A stretch of DNA of 64,000 nucleotides from Catenaria anguillulae PL171 (lineage: Eukaryota > Blastocladiomycota > Blastocladiomycetes > Blastocladiales > Catenariaceae), in the NCBI GenBank assembly GCA_002102555.1, contig MCFL01000044.1, positions 62,001-126,000 on the forward strand, read 5' to 3'. A model generated the notes under the pieces. It saw nothing but the letters and a program-made list of their open reading frames with translations, searched no databases and was not told the origin of the DNA. This document shows, in pieces, positions 1 through 12,254 of the stretch. Numbering within the stretch: position 1 is the first letter of the stretch; each line of letters opens with the position of its first letter. Both the position numbers and the translations under genes were made by a program.

Positions 1-200
1 GCGGCCTGACCACTGGCTTGACCGAGGAGAATGATTATCACGAGATAAAAGCACTCCCACTTTATGCATTCAGCTTGCCCGCTGTCCTCGAGCTTTGGCT
101 TGGCTTCTCCATCACGACCACAGGCTGTCATAGTCCATTGTCTTCTGCCGCCGCGTTCTCCACACACGATCAGCGTTCCCACATCTCTTCACGTGCGACA
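1..200 (+). other. 5' flank of the alpha-adaptin gene
   Basis: The stretch before the first in-frame ATG at 201. The adaptin frame stays open upstream but has no ATG before 201, so this is probably promoter and 5' UTR. No other gene could be supported here. Confidence 0.4.
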
Positions 201-3163
201 ATGTCCAAAAATTCCACTTCGTCGGCCGAAATGAAGGGCCTTCATGCTTTCATCTCCGACATACGCGCATGTTCGTACGACCTTCTCGGATGAGTAACTC
301 CCGCTTGATCACGTAGATCCGTTAACGAGGTGCCTCGCCAACCTCTCTTACTCACTCTTCAGGTCGGTCCCGCGATGCCGAGGAAAAGCGTATCAACAAA
401 GAGCTCGGCCACATCCGTCAAAAGTTTAAAGATGGTAACATGACCGGCTATGATCGCAAGAAATATGTCTGCAAGCTGCTGTACATGTACATCCTTGGGT
501 ACCGAGTCGATTTCGGTCACGTCGAGGCCGCCAACCTGCTCGCGTCCGCAAAGTACAAAGAAAAGCACATTGGTTACTTGGCTGTAACTTTGCTTTTCAA
601 CGAGAACTCAGATACTGTCCATTTGGTCATCAACTCGTTCAAAAAGGACCTCGACCTTGAAAACGATACGGTCAACTCCCTCGTGCTTTCAGCTATTGCC
701 AATATTGGCGGTGCGACTCTTGCAGAAACCCTTGGACAAGACGTGTTCAAGAAGCTCACGGCAGCCACGTCGTCTCCGTTTGTCAAGAAAAAGGCCGCTC
801 TGTGCCTTCTCAAGCTTTATCGCAAACATCCATCCTGCTTTCAGCCCGAAGAATGGGCCGAACGCATTGTCCCACTCATTGGTCATTCGGACTTTGGCGT
901 AGCTACCTCTGTCACCTCCTTGATCCACACCCTTGCAGCCGAGAATCCAAACACCTGGTTGGCCGCCGTTCACAAGGCAGCAGAGCGTCTTTCCCAGATT
1001 ATTCTTTTTCGATCTTTCGGCGCCAACGATACGTACTATAAGATTCCGGCACCCTGGCTCCAGATTAAGCTTCTCCGCCTTCTTCAGCTCTTTGATGCAC
1101 CGTCCACTGCAGGTGACAAAGATTCCATTTCCAGCGTACTCAATGCTATCGCCAGTGGTTGTGCAGATCAACCGAAGAATCCTCAGCAAGCCAACGCCCA
1201 AAACGCAGTTTTCTTCGAGGCGCTTCGTCTTGCTTTGCAATGGCGCTATGAACCCACATCAACATTTCTCATGGAAGCGACCAAATTGCTCGCCCGATTT
1301 CTCACCGCCAAAGATCTCAACGCCCGTTACTTGACCCTGGACGCTTATGCTACCATTCTCAACTTGGGCATTGCGTTGCCAGGAATGCAGGATCAAGAAG
1401 CGTCGATTGTCGGGGCTTGCCGTGACCGAGATGTGTCTGTCCGCCAGCAGGCTCTCGATGTTCTGTATCGGATGGCTACGCCCAACAATGGACCGGGTAT
1501 TGTGACCGAGCTCGTTCGTTTGCTCAGCACCAGTGAACCGTCAATGAAGGAAGTTTTGGTCTTGCGCATAGCTATCCTGGCGGAAAAGTTTTTCCATCGT
1601 TCAATTGGTATTTTGAAACCATGTGCGAAGTTCTCGTCAAAGCCAGTGATTTTGCGTCAGAAGACGTGTGGCATCGGATGGTCCAGAGGTTCTCGTTGTT
1701 GACGTCGGACCAATCAGCCCCGCTGATGCGCACCGCTTTCGCGCACATTCAATCACCGTCATGCCCCGATCGCTTATTGCAACTCAGCGTCTACCTCTTG
1801 GGAGAACGTGCCGATGTTTTGTGTGGAGGAGATGGACCAGAGGCTGTTGCTCCGGCCGATATTTTTCAAGCCGTTCATCGGCATTACGTTTACGCTTCGA
1901 CGCCGACAAAGTGCCTCATCCTTACGTCCTATGTCAAGCTGGTCAATCTCTTCCCCGAGATCCGTCCACTCTTTGAAATGGTTCTCAGTGCCCATTTGCA
2001 AGATCTCGACATCGAGCTCGCCGAGCGGTCATGGGAATACCTCTCCTTACTTCGCGAACCAGAGGCGGTGTTACTGACCGTGTGTGATCAAATGCCTGCA
2101 TACAACGACCGCGGGTCAGCGTTGGAGACGCGTCTGGCCGAACGTGAACGTGCAAAGCGTGGAAGCGGTCGTCCAGGGGCCCCAAACTCTTCACCGGCAA
2201 CCCCAGCGGCACATTCCCAAACAGGGGAACGGCAACCAGACGGTCGCTCCTCATCTCCCATCAACCAAGACCTGCTGAATCTGGACGAGCCCGCGCCATC
2301 CTCTGTCCAGGGGGACGTTCAAGGAGCAAGCTCGGTAATCTGCGCAGATACGCGGTATCTCGCCCGCTTCCTTCAAGCGCGAGATGGCATTCTTTATCAA
2401 GACTCGGTCATTCAGTTGGGAGCCGTTGTTGACGTCGGACCGCAAGTTGGCCCGGGTGCCGTCAATATCATGCTCTATATCGGCAACAAATCGTCCATGC
2501 CTTTGGAAGGACTGTCTGTCACCATTGAAGCGCCGCCGGACATTCTCACAAGATCAAGCGAACCCTCGCGCAATGTGTCGGGCGGCACACAAGAGCGGGT
2601 TGGCATTACATGTACCTACCAAGGTGTTCCCAACGCTCCGGTAGTTGCTCATCTTTGCTACGGGAACATCTCCTCCTCTCGCCCGGTGAAACTGGTGCTT
2701 CGTTTGCCTGTGTGGCCAACCTACTTTACTGAGCCGATTCAAGCCAACGCCGAGCAATTCTTGGGGCAATGGAACCGCACAGCTCAAATGACGGAAAAGG
2801 TGCGGGTCGACTCAACCAGACAGCCTATTTCCTTGGAATGGCTCCGTGCTACCTTGCAGCAAATGCGTTGGGGAATTGTCGACCCGGTCAGTACCGGCCC
2901 AATGACACTCAGTGCGAGCGCAAAGGTTGTACTCACTCAGTCGGCCGGACCAATGTTTGCTCTTTTGGAGGCGAAGGTCAATCCGAACCAGATGGTACGC
3001 AAAAAGAATCCCCCTCGAGTAAATTATGCAATACTCACCGACAACTCCATTTGTATTCCTCTAGTCATGTCACCTTGAAGTCAGGTCATTCCCACGGCGC
3101 GAACTTGCTGTCGCTATTGCTGAGGCGTTGAGCATGTTGATTCGGGAAACATTTACAGTCTAA
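201..3163 (+). CDS. APL3: AP-2 complex subunit alpha (alpha-adaptin)
   Basis: Large subunit of the AP-2 clathrin adaptor, which selects cargo at the plasma membrane for endocytosis. Proposed exons: 201-270, 363-3018, 3065-3163. Joining exon 1 to 2 gives the family N-terminus FISDIRACRSRDAE then RINKEL. The basic phosphoinositide patch RKKYVCKLL is present, followed by the alpha-solenoid trunk, a Ser/Pro-rich hinge (about residues 640-700) and the ear. The last exon supplies the usual ear end, CHLEVRSFPRRELAVAIAEA. The first intron starts GTTCGT. Oddity: the frame shifts by one base in the T5 run at 1589-1593; trunk homology (FNWYFETMCEVL) continues in the next frame. One extra T would give about 941 residues, the normal length, so a sequence error or a recent lesion is likely. 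Identification is firm; the intact state is not. Confidence 0.9.
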
Positions 3164-3566
3164 GCGATGTGTTGAGGTGGTTCCTCGAGAGTTGTATTTT
3201 TCATGCTCTCAATCCGTTTCCTGTCCCTTCTTTTTCCCATCGTTGATGTAACACACTCCGTCCCCGAAATACAGTCCATCCCAAGTCTTATGTGCAGGGA
3301 GATGCTGTGAACCAGGGGTACACCTGCTGTGAACGCTCGGGCTGCGACCGAGTGGCGCCAATATCGTGCCGCCGATCATCATCTGTCCAAATGTCTTGGC
3401 CAAGGAACAACGAACAGGCATATGCTGTATTGAGCTCAGGTACAATGAAACAATAAACCCTTCGCAATCTTCTCCGCCGTATTGCTCAAATCAATTAATT
3501 GGGTCACTTTGTGTCGCCGTCGCTTTCTCACCCCTCAACAACCAACGGCTTTCAATTCATTACACG
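3164..3566. other. Intergenic, adaptin to CHMP2
   Basis: About 400 bases between two plus-strand genes. Open frames here are short and unconvincing. It should contain the adaptin 3' UTR (an AATAAA-like string lies near 3451) and the CHMP2 promoter. No other feature is supported. Confidence 0.4.
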
Positions 3567-4462
3567 ATGATGGACTTTCTCTTCGGTCAGCGCAAGACCC
3601 CCGCCGAGATGCTGCGGCAGCATCAGCGTGCCCTTCAAAGGGCCATCCGGGACCTTGATCGCGAAAAAGCAAAGCTGGAACAGCAAGAAAAGAAGCTCAT
3701 CGCGGACATCAAAAAGTCTGCTCGCTCTGGTCAAATGGGCGCGACCCGAGTCATGGCCAAGGATCTCGTTAGGACGCGCCGCTACGTCCAAAAGTTTTAC
3801 CAAATGCGTACGCAGCTGCAAGCTGTCGGGCTGCGCATTCAAGTACGCTGACCATGCCACTTTGAATCCCTTTCATTAACCTGCCAGCCGGCCGGACACT
3901 GACCATCTATGTCTGTTCCAAACTCGTTCCAAACTCAGACGATGCAAAGTAATCAAGCTATGGCCGAGGCCATGAAGGGCGTTACCAAGGCCATGCGGTC
4001 CATGAACCGTCAAGTCAACTTGCCGCAAATCACCAAAATCATGATGGAGTTTGAGAAGGAGGCGGAGATGATGGACATGAAGGAGGAGCTCATGAATGAT
4101 GCGATTGACGACGTCATGGAGGATGCAGAGGACGAGGAGCAAGAGGAGGAGATCGTCATGAAGGTGTTGGACGAGATTGGCATTGACTTGGATCAGCGGG
4201 TACTCCATTCTTTATCGCAGTTGGCTCGTCATTGCCTACATCTGACTTGTAGCGTGTTGATTTCCAGCTGGCCGATACGCCCAACATTTCTCTCGAAGCG
4301 AGTTCCAAGAAAGTTCCTTCGGGTCGAGTTGCCTTGGCCGAAGGCGCCGGTGGCGGCGTGGCTGCCTCAACAGCAGCATCATCAGGTGGTGGTACGGCAG
4401 CAATGGATGATGATGCCGCCTTACAGGCTCGATTGGAGCAGCTGCGCCGTTCTGACAAGTGA
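3567..4462 (+). CDS. VPS2: Charged multivesicular body protein 2 (ESCRT-III subunit Vps2/CHMP2A)
   Basis: ESCRT-III subunit that polymerises on endosomal membranes and recruits Vps4 for multivesicular body formation and membrane scission. Exons 3567-3842, 3939-4199 and 4253-4462 give 248 residues, close to the family length. The start MMDFLFGQRKTPAEMLRQ is the canonical CHMP2 beginning; a second ATG follows immediately. The basic N-terminal helices (AIRDLDREKAKLE) and the central NQAMAEAMKGVTKAMRSMNR motif are present. An acidic Met-rich helix follows, then a C-terminal MIM1 helix ending LQARLEQLRRSDK, the Vps4 MIT-domain ligand. All three exons join in frame at GT-AG sites. It lies downstream of another endocytic gene on the same strand and converges with DOP1 with only about 140 bases between stop codons. 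Confidence 0.96.
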
Positions 4463-4604
4463 CTCACCCACACCCACAACCGCTCATACTCTTTGTATAT
4501 ACTTGTATGAAATTGTTCGTGCTGGGAGCAAGCGGTGTTGTATAGTATGAACCGTTTAGCTTACATAGTAATGTGACATGAAACAGCATAAGGGTTACAG
4601 TCTA

Positions 4605-7600
4605 TCACCTGTGTTGTAAGGATGAAACGAGATCAGGGACAACGCCAGCACTCAAATTTGGTGTCACATGCGATGTACGCCGGGAGCCAATGTGCCTGCT
4701 ACGGCCGATGAAGTTGACTGCGAAGCGACCGAGCTCTGCCTGCGATGGGCCGATGTTATCGCCGAGTAAAAGATCCAGCTGTCTCGTGCGTTGCTGTTCA
4801 CCAATGTCCAAATTTGACGTTGAACGGCGGGCTTCATCCCACGAACACACGCCGCCCAACAAACCTAGCGAGGGGCCCTCGCCCACAAAGACGGGGAGAT
4901 AACTGATGAAAAAAAAATACAATGAGCGTGAAGAAGGTGAGCAGGAAACATGGGGATTCGTCGAAGCAGGTCAGTTACGCCCACGCACATTTGAAAATCG
5001 GAATGCTGCATCGCCGTGACAAGATCCAACAGCTTGCACACGGCGGTGACGGAAATGATGGCTTCTCGTGAAGGATTGACCTCATTCGATGATGCGAAAT
5101 CCGGCGCGTGGAGATCGAGAATTCGCATCATCTCGCCGACCAAGATTGCCCACATGTTGGTCAAGTGCATATCCGAGAACCGCAAAATCAACACGCGCGC
5201 GAGCAGGAAGAGCTCGTAGTTCATGTCCGAGTGCTGAAGCCCAAATAAATCCATCACCTTTTCCTGCAGTACTGGGACAGCTGCGATGTGCCGGTCGCTG
5301 TCGCTGCACCACAGTAAGACGCTGACGCGACGCACAAGCTGACAGCGCGTCATGATTTCTTGCTCGCGAGATCCAAACAATGTTCCGGAGGATGCTGGAG
5401 CGATGCGGTTGAGAACTTCGTTGATGCGATCGGCCTCGTGTGCGTAGCGAGCAAGCAGGTCAGACCACGAAGGGAACGAAACCAAGGGTACAGGAAAGAA
5501 TCGGTGATCCATGAAATGATCCCAAACCTCGCGACGCCATGTCCGAGCACTCGAGGGAACCTGTGCAATCTCCTGCATGAGCTGGAGGACTCCGTTGTAA
5601 CATGGGTGCTGCGTTTGACGGAAAATTGGCTGGACAAGGTAATGCACAATATTTGAAAACACGGCGCTTGCGCGATCCGTGTCCTTGATGACTTTTCGGA
5701 CGGATGGGATGACGACTTCCTTGCACACTGCCAGGAGCGCATCCGTGACGTCCTTGGTCACGGCAGAAACTGCCGAATCGGGCGTGAGGCCTATCGATAG
5801 TTTCGATGACATTTGTCGTAAGTGACTTGATTGCGTCTTCGAAACCCTTGAGAATCATCGTACCTCGTCGTTGCAAGTCATCCGCTTGGAAAACAAAGGA
5901 AACCAGAGTGACATTGAACGAGTCAAGCATTCGGAGAAATGTGTCGATTGCGTCTTTTGCAACTTTTCGATCGGCGTCGATCAGCTCCTCGGCATACTTT
6001 GAGGCGATGACAACTACCTCGGGAGCAACCGAGCTTGGATGGAGGTTGAGATAATCTCGGAGAAAAAGTTGCACTTGTGGCCACGTCGAAGCGAAATCAA
6101 CGTTGCACTTTGTGACAAGTGCCGCGATAATCGGAAGAGAGCTCGCTGGTGGTCTGTTCATTGAATGTCATGATGCATCGGTCAGTCCTGCGGCGCGGCG
6201 CCTGCCGTGAGGCGTCAGAGTGGGAAGAACGAACACTGGCAAGATGATGTTGTCCTTTGGGCCATTGGTGACTCTCCGCAACACATTTGTCATGGCCGAC
6301 GTCAAGAACACGGCCAAATCAAGCTGGCTCACCTTGACCTGAAGGGTCATCCATTCGACGGTGGTTGGGTAGGTCCTTGCTTGTAGGATACACGCATCGA
6401 CCCAGTCGCCTTGGCGGGAGCGTATCGCGAGCGCGGCGAGACGTTGTAGACGGACAGAGGTGCGAGTGAACAGATTTGCAACAGGGTGGGTAGTCGCTCT
6501 TTTCTGCTCCTTTTCGACGTCAAACATGAGGGCAACGACCTACCGCCGCGGGGAAAGCAGTTAGCTTGGTGATGGTGACATGAGCTGACCAGGCACACTT
6601 GGTCAACATACGTCCGGGAGCTTTCCAACAACAATCGGTAAAAGCCAATGCGAAGGGGCCACAAAAGCAGGCTGAGCAGTCGAAGCTGTCGGCGAAAATA
6701 CACCAGTAACATAAGTTGAAATTGAGCTTAGTCCGCCCGAGCTTTCCGACAAATTTGCAGTTCTTGGCCCATCTGTTTGTGCCAAATCGTCCTTGTCGCG
6801 CGTGCCAAATGCGCGCGAGAAGAGAAACTGCAGGGCTCGAAGGAAGGCAAGAGTTGACATTTCATCTCGATCGTTGAAGATCGATTTGCGGAGCTGGTCG
6901 ATGAGTATGGTGTGCAACGTCTCGACAAATGCGCCTAGCTTGTCAACTAAGAGCATGCAGCATTCGATGTAATTGTCAAGCACAGGTCGGCAAGAACGAG
7001 CTGAAAGGGCACTCTGAAGTGCAAGCTGCAGCGATACGGGTACTTGTGACGGTGGGGGCGAGCAACTTCGCAATGTTGATGATGAAGGCGAAGGCGAAGA
7101 CGGACGGTCCGAGTCGAGCAACGCAAGCGCAAAATTTGATCCCAAGAGAGTCCCACGCCGCATTGCGGATTGCACAGAACCGATTCCACGGAAGAGAATG
7201 AGAGCAGCAACCAAGAGGCTTGCTTGCAAATCATGTTGCGCGTGCAATTGTGCTATGCGCAGACTAGTGCAGAGGCTGTCTTGAACACGAACGAACAACG
7301 AATGCGAGATGGGGCAATTTGACTCGAGTACGCGAACGAGGCAATCACATGCACTGGAATGAAGAGCACCGTTTCCTGCTTGATCCGTTTCGTGGACTGT
7401 TTCGAGGACGTTGCAGCACGCGGTCACGATAAGTTCGCCAAAGGAGGTTGTTGCGTCCAGTGTTGCTGGTTTGGTCAGCGTATCAACGAGCTGACTGCCA
7501 GCCAGGCTGAAGACAACATAAAGGGTGCGGAATGCAAAGTCCATGAGGGCTAGGTCAACCGCACCATGGTACGCAAACACTTCCGCATCAATTGGTAACG

Positions 7601-10348
7601 ATAGTGGCTCGCGAAAGGTGAGTGGATCCGACAACAAGCTACATACAAGACGTAATACACTGCGCGAGCCGGGTGTCAATCAGTTGATGTGACTGATGTA
7701 AGCCGCATGTGGTTGTCAATTGTTCCAGGGACGCACTCGATGTACGACGACAGATAACTGCGGACCCATCGCTCTGCGTGAAGCCGTGAACCAGGACGCT
7801 GGAGAGACTGGAGGATTGTGAAGAGAGGCTCGCACAGCGATGAATGAAGGGTTGGCCGATTTTGGGAATGTTTCCAAACCACACCAAAAGCATCATAACC
7901 ATCCGGCGTCTCCACAGCCTCATTGAGGATTGCAATGAACTGGCGAAAGCAGGACGGGAATCGGTCAAGCAGCAACCAGAAGACTCGGACCGTTTCGACG
8001 TCAAAGGCATCGCCGCGGGGGCGAAAACAGTCAAAGATGTGGCGGAGTAAGCGGGTAGCGCACGGTGCAAGGGCTTCGGACGGCAATAGAAGGGCAAACT
8101 TGAGCAGCGGGACAAGGATGTCGATTTCAGTACATGCGAAGACGAGGGAAACGAGTTTATCGTGGGAGCCCGGTTGCCCTCCAAGAGTCGAGACGATTTG
8201 AACACACTGACGGAGAATGTCGACGGTGTCGCTCGATCCTGAGGTACATTGAGGAGCAATCAAACCGTAAATAAGCTCCTCGGTCAAAGAAACAAACCAC
8301 ACGAGCGGGACATGGTTCACAGGAAGTGATTGTTGTCCGCTGTAAAATTCGGCAATGAAGGTGGAATCGGGACACGCAGGAACGGGCTCAGCTAAAGCGT
8401 GGCTGAATGAAGCTTGTGTCGCAAGTTTGCCGAGAAGCACAACGACAGAATGCAGGAGTTGTTGGTGCGATTGGTTTGAACGGCTCGTGATGAGCTGAAG
8501 CAGCCGAATGCACGCGAGGGGAAGATGTAACTGGTATACTTCCTCCTCATCGCCTAGGGGAACGTTGGAAATGTGAAATTCAAGCTGACGGCACGCCTGC
8601 AATAAGACAATGTTTTCAAAATGTGTAAGAAACGCCAGGTAAACTTGTGGAGGAAACTACAACACCAACAACAAAAAAATCAATTGTACCTCGAAACCGT
8701 CTTGTCCAATCAAAGCGACAAGCTCGCGCCAAACGTGAATGGGGTCCAACATGTCCAGAAACATGCAGAATGTGGCACGGACGTCGTCATCAGGCGCATT
8801 GTTCGGTTGACTCTGGGAATGCGACGAAAAGGCTCGGAGAACGTCGCCCAGTGTATCCTGCAGCATGCTAATGGCAATTTCCTCCTTGTCCAACAAAGAA
8901 ATCATGATCTTGACGGTGCGAACGAGGCAAATTGGCTCCGAGTTGGAGATGTAATGCAAAAGTGTACTTGCGAGCGTAGACCGCACAATTTGTTGGAAAT
9001 AGTGGTCATCGTCGCCTGGGCCGTGGATGGGAAGGTAATCAATGACAAGATTCGTCCACATCAAAGCACGACACGACATACCAAGGAGCCAAGCATGTAA
9101 ACGACGATTCAACGACATGTCACGGCGAAGGACGACTTTGAGAGCTTCTCCGGTTAAATAAACCACGTCGGGTTGGCCAAACTCCGCTTTGCTAAAGATG
9201 GAAGACACATAAACAGGTGAGTAAATCACTTCATTTCCAGGGATGAGCATGAAAGCTTGCATACATTCGATGAACCGGAAATCGGGCCACCAGCAAATCA
9301 AGGGCCAAGCGCTGAACGAGGAGGTTTTTATCGACAAAGCATGTTGCGAGTGCGATCGTGATTTGTTCAGGCGATCCACGAAGGGTCGCTACCCGGCGAA
9401 TAAGGTAGACGAGGGCAGTTCGACGAGTTTGCGGGGAGCTTGCGACAATGGACCAGAGAGCACTGAAAAAGTGATCTCCCTCCACTTGCTGCTGAAGCCG
9501 ATCCATGAGGGCGAGGTGCTACTGAACAGAAAGTTGACGCAAGAGTGAGCGCGGAACCTTTTCAGAGCAGGAGTGGACTGCAAGCAAACAGACCGCATCA
9601 AAATGCTCGTTATCCTCCTCCTCCAGCCCAGGTAAGAGGGCCATGAGCAGACTGCGGAGGATTGGGTGTAACTGTAGACGCAATGGCAGGAGATGAATGT
9701 CGACCAAAGACAAGAGCAAAGGCTGTGCGGTCGACTGTGATTAGTCCAATTGTAGTAATGATGTTTGGGCAAGACAATTGGTGCGAACCTTGACTGACAT
9801 TGGCGCATGGGCAAAGTACGGAAACAAGCCGTAGAGCCAAATATGTGAGTCGCGCGCCAAATTGCCTGGCTACGAGGAATGAACCGCACAAAGAGGGAAA
9901 AAATGTGGTGTCAGAATGCAAGCTATTGCATCAACGGGCAATGATTGCGAAAGTCGTACCCCAATGGCTTCGAAAATGATGACGAAAGTCTCCAAAGCCT
10001 TTTGATGAACGCCGGCTGGAAGATTGGGATTGAGGCATTGAGCCAGGCGCTTGGCAATGGTAAACTTGGCGGGAATGGTGGGGAACTCTGGGTGGCCTTG
10101 GACTGTCTATGACGTTCGACACGCCAGAAAGGAGAGCGGGAAAAGTTGTCAGGATGTGTTGAGGAATGGGAATGTGTTTATTTGTACCCGCAGACCTTTC
10201 CGAGCTTGGACAGGAACGTTACGATATCGGGCCATTCAACAATGGAATCAAATGACACAAGGACCTTGTCGACAGCTTGTGCGTATCGTCGGAGTCGAGG
10301 GTTCCTCGCCAACTCGTCTGCAATGTCGCCGGGGATGGGGGGTGGCAT
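4605..10348 (-). CDS. DOP1: DOP1 (Dopey) family trafficking scaffold
   Basis: Very large helical-repeat protein that, with the flippase partner Mon2/Neo1 system, acts in endosome-Golgi traffic. Twelve exons (minus strand, high to low): 10348-10196, 10085-9960, 9869-9789, 9722-9558, 9518-9265, 9191-8690, 8596-7737, 7659-6612, 6539-6235, 6153-5846, 5790-4989, 4902-4605. All join in frame to give about 1633 residues. The N-terminal Dopey domain is clear: FTIAKRLAQCLNPNLPAGVH, LWLYGLFPYFAHAPMSVK-like text, LLMALLPGLEEED, and VVLRRDMSLNRRLHAWLLG. The C-terminal region has the typical FLLARVLILRFSDMHLTNMW. Weak points: the first intron (10086-10195) and intron 5791-5845 are the best guess among alternatives, and one intron is only 39 bp. 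Donors include GTTCGT, GTGCGT and GTATGT. Confidence 0.9.
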
Positions 10349-10970
10349 GAAGGAGTCGAGTCAATAAGAGACGAGGGAATGATTGAATCAACCAAGAACT
10401 GATGAGCTATACCCTTGTCCGAATCAGGTATGGAAGTGAATAAATCCGGCGTTGACATGATGGAGCCAGTCACCGACAACGGTCGCGTGATATTGTCCAA
10501 GTGTTGGCGAATGGACGGCGGCGTCCAAAAAAGCGAGTTGATATCGCTTCACGTCTTGCAATGAGGGACTTGTCGCAATGCTCTGAGTGATGACTTACTT
10601 ACATTGGTATGCATCGTCATGTCTCTTTTCAGTTGTAGTTGCACTCCACAGCGAAAAATCACACCACAGCTGTGCATGACGCCGCAGCCACCATGATCGA
10701 CAGATAAACTGGAGCTTGCCGTTCTTGTCACGATGGCGATGGCCTGCCTGGTCAGCACATCATGTCGATAATATTTATTTATTTCGATCCGAAAACAATG
10801 GGACAAGCCCAACACAGAGATAGCTTTCAAAAAGTTTGCATGCAATATTGATATATAGACAAATGGCACGCTCCCGGAAATCCACATGCATTCGTTCAAT
10901 CCCAGCTTTTGCACTTGACATTCAACATCGGGTTGAGAACACACCGACAACGACATCCCTTCGTTTCACC
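10349..10970. other. Intergenic between THI5 3' end and DOP1 5' end
   Basis: About 620 bases separating two minus-strand genes. A 135-codon minus-strand frame (10549-10956) follows the THI5 stop but has no recognisable content. It may be 3' UTR, or an alternative 3' exon of THI5, because the THI5 tail is the least conserved part of the prediction. Confidence 0.35.
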
Positions 10971-12254
10971 TCAACGCTCGGCACGAGGAACATTGGAGCA
11001 GCCGCACCCAACATCAGCCTCAGCATCCATGGCCGGTACGTCACCCGGCAAGTACAAGTTGGTGCAGTTTTGCTTAAAGTCTTGCGCAACGATTCCCAAA
11101 CGCTTGGAGTACCCAGTCACCTTGTTCCAGTCCCGTTGGACGTTCTCAAGCGTACGAGACATGTACACAAGCGAGCGATCAAACATCTTGCGGTTGAGTT
11201 CATCGTTGAGGGCCGGCTTCATCTCCGTGTACATCGTCCACGCGCGATCAGGCTCAGCCAGGACAAAGTCGGTCGCACGTTTAACGGCACGCATAAACGA
11301 GCGGACCTTGGCGGGGTTGTTCTTGATAAATTCATCGTTGCCGATGTAGAGAACCGAGCTATCCCGCATGAGAATGGGTTAGGTACCTGTCGAGCTTGCA
11401 AAATGCGCTTCCAGAGGTGAATCGCAACGAACCAGAAGCAGCAGCATCCCAAGTCAGCAAGCTCATCAATGCGAAGCATGCCCACGTCGTCGCGACCGCG
11501 GCCTTGCTGCTTGGACCATTCCTCGAGCTCGACTTGTTGAATGTTCTCAAGCCCGACGCCTGCATCGATCACACCCCGCTTGATGGCATCGGCGACATTC
11601 ATCCCCACGCGCACGGCTGTGCAGGAACAGGAACACGTCAGGACAAAGCAAAGCACAGGGGCAGTGTGCTCGCAATGGCGCACCAGTGTAGTCTTCCGGT
11701 GCCATGCCATAGTGGCGGGTAAGCTCGTCAATGATGATCTTGCCAAACTCGCCGACGTATCCAATTCGCTTGCCGCGCAACGACGTAAAATCTTCCGTGA
11801 TTTTTCCCGCAGACTTGATGTACAGGACGCCCGTGAATGGTTCCTGCAACAAAGGACGGGGTCGCACAATTGGATTTATGTTAGCCTCAAGATCCAACGA
11901 CAGGAAAAGAGTAGCAGGAACAAAACGCACGTCAAGCAGTGTGCCAATCGAAGTGACATTGAAGCCACGAGCCTTGGCCGCAATGGTGTGGATCATGGCC
12001 TTGAGACCAAGGTCAATCTTGCCGCTGCCGATGATCTCTACCTCAAGTTGTGGGTGGTCAGTCGCACGTTTGAACAGCGAGCGTTTTGAGTGCCAAGTAC
12101 ACATACCCGTCACATCCGACGGGTCCGATGGCTCGAGGAGAGCGACCTTGACCCCTTCATCGGCGAAAAAGTTGAGTTTTTGCGCAAGGTAAAGCGGCGC
12201 GTGATAAGCGTTGGCGGCCCAGTTGAGCAAGAACGTAATCTTGTCGGTCGACAT
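10971..12254 (-). CDS. THI5: 4-amino-5-hydroxymethyl-2-methylpyrimidine phosphate synthase (THI5/NMT1)
   Basis: Makes the HMP-phosphate (pyrimidine) moiety of thiamine by a single-turnover, iron-dependent reaction that uses the enzyme's own histidine and PLP. Exons 12254-12107, 12037-11931, 11843-11684, 11616-11433 and 11358-10971 give 328 residues against about 340 in yeast. The start [12 protein letters not shown] is identical to the fungal family. The substrate histidine region [15 protein letters not shown] and [16 protein letters not shown] are present. The iron-binding CCCFC motif is intact but split inside its last Cys codon by a phase-2 intron with a GTTCGT donor. The C-terminus after residue 300 diverges from yeast. 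Thiamine repression is usual for the family; no TPP riboswitch was recognised upstream. Confidence 0.96.

Noticed and set aside
5791-5845. Frameshift in DOP1
   Set aside because: A GT-AG intron (donor GTTTCG) restores frame with good text on both sides, so a lesion need not be assumed, though this donor is weak.
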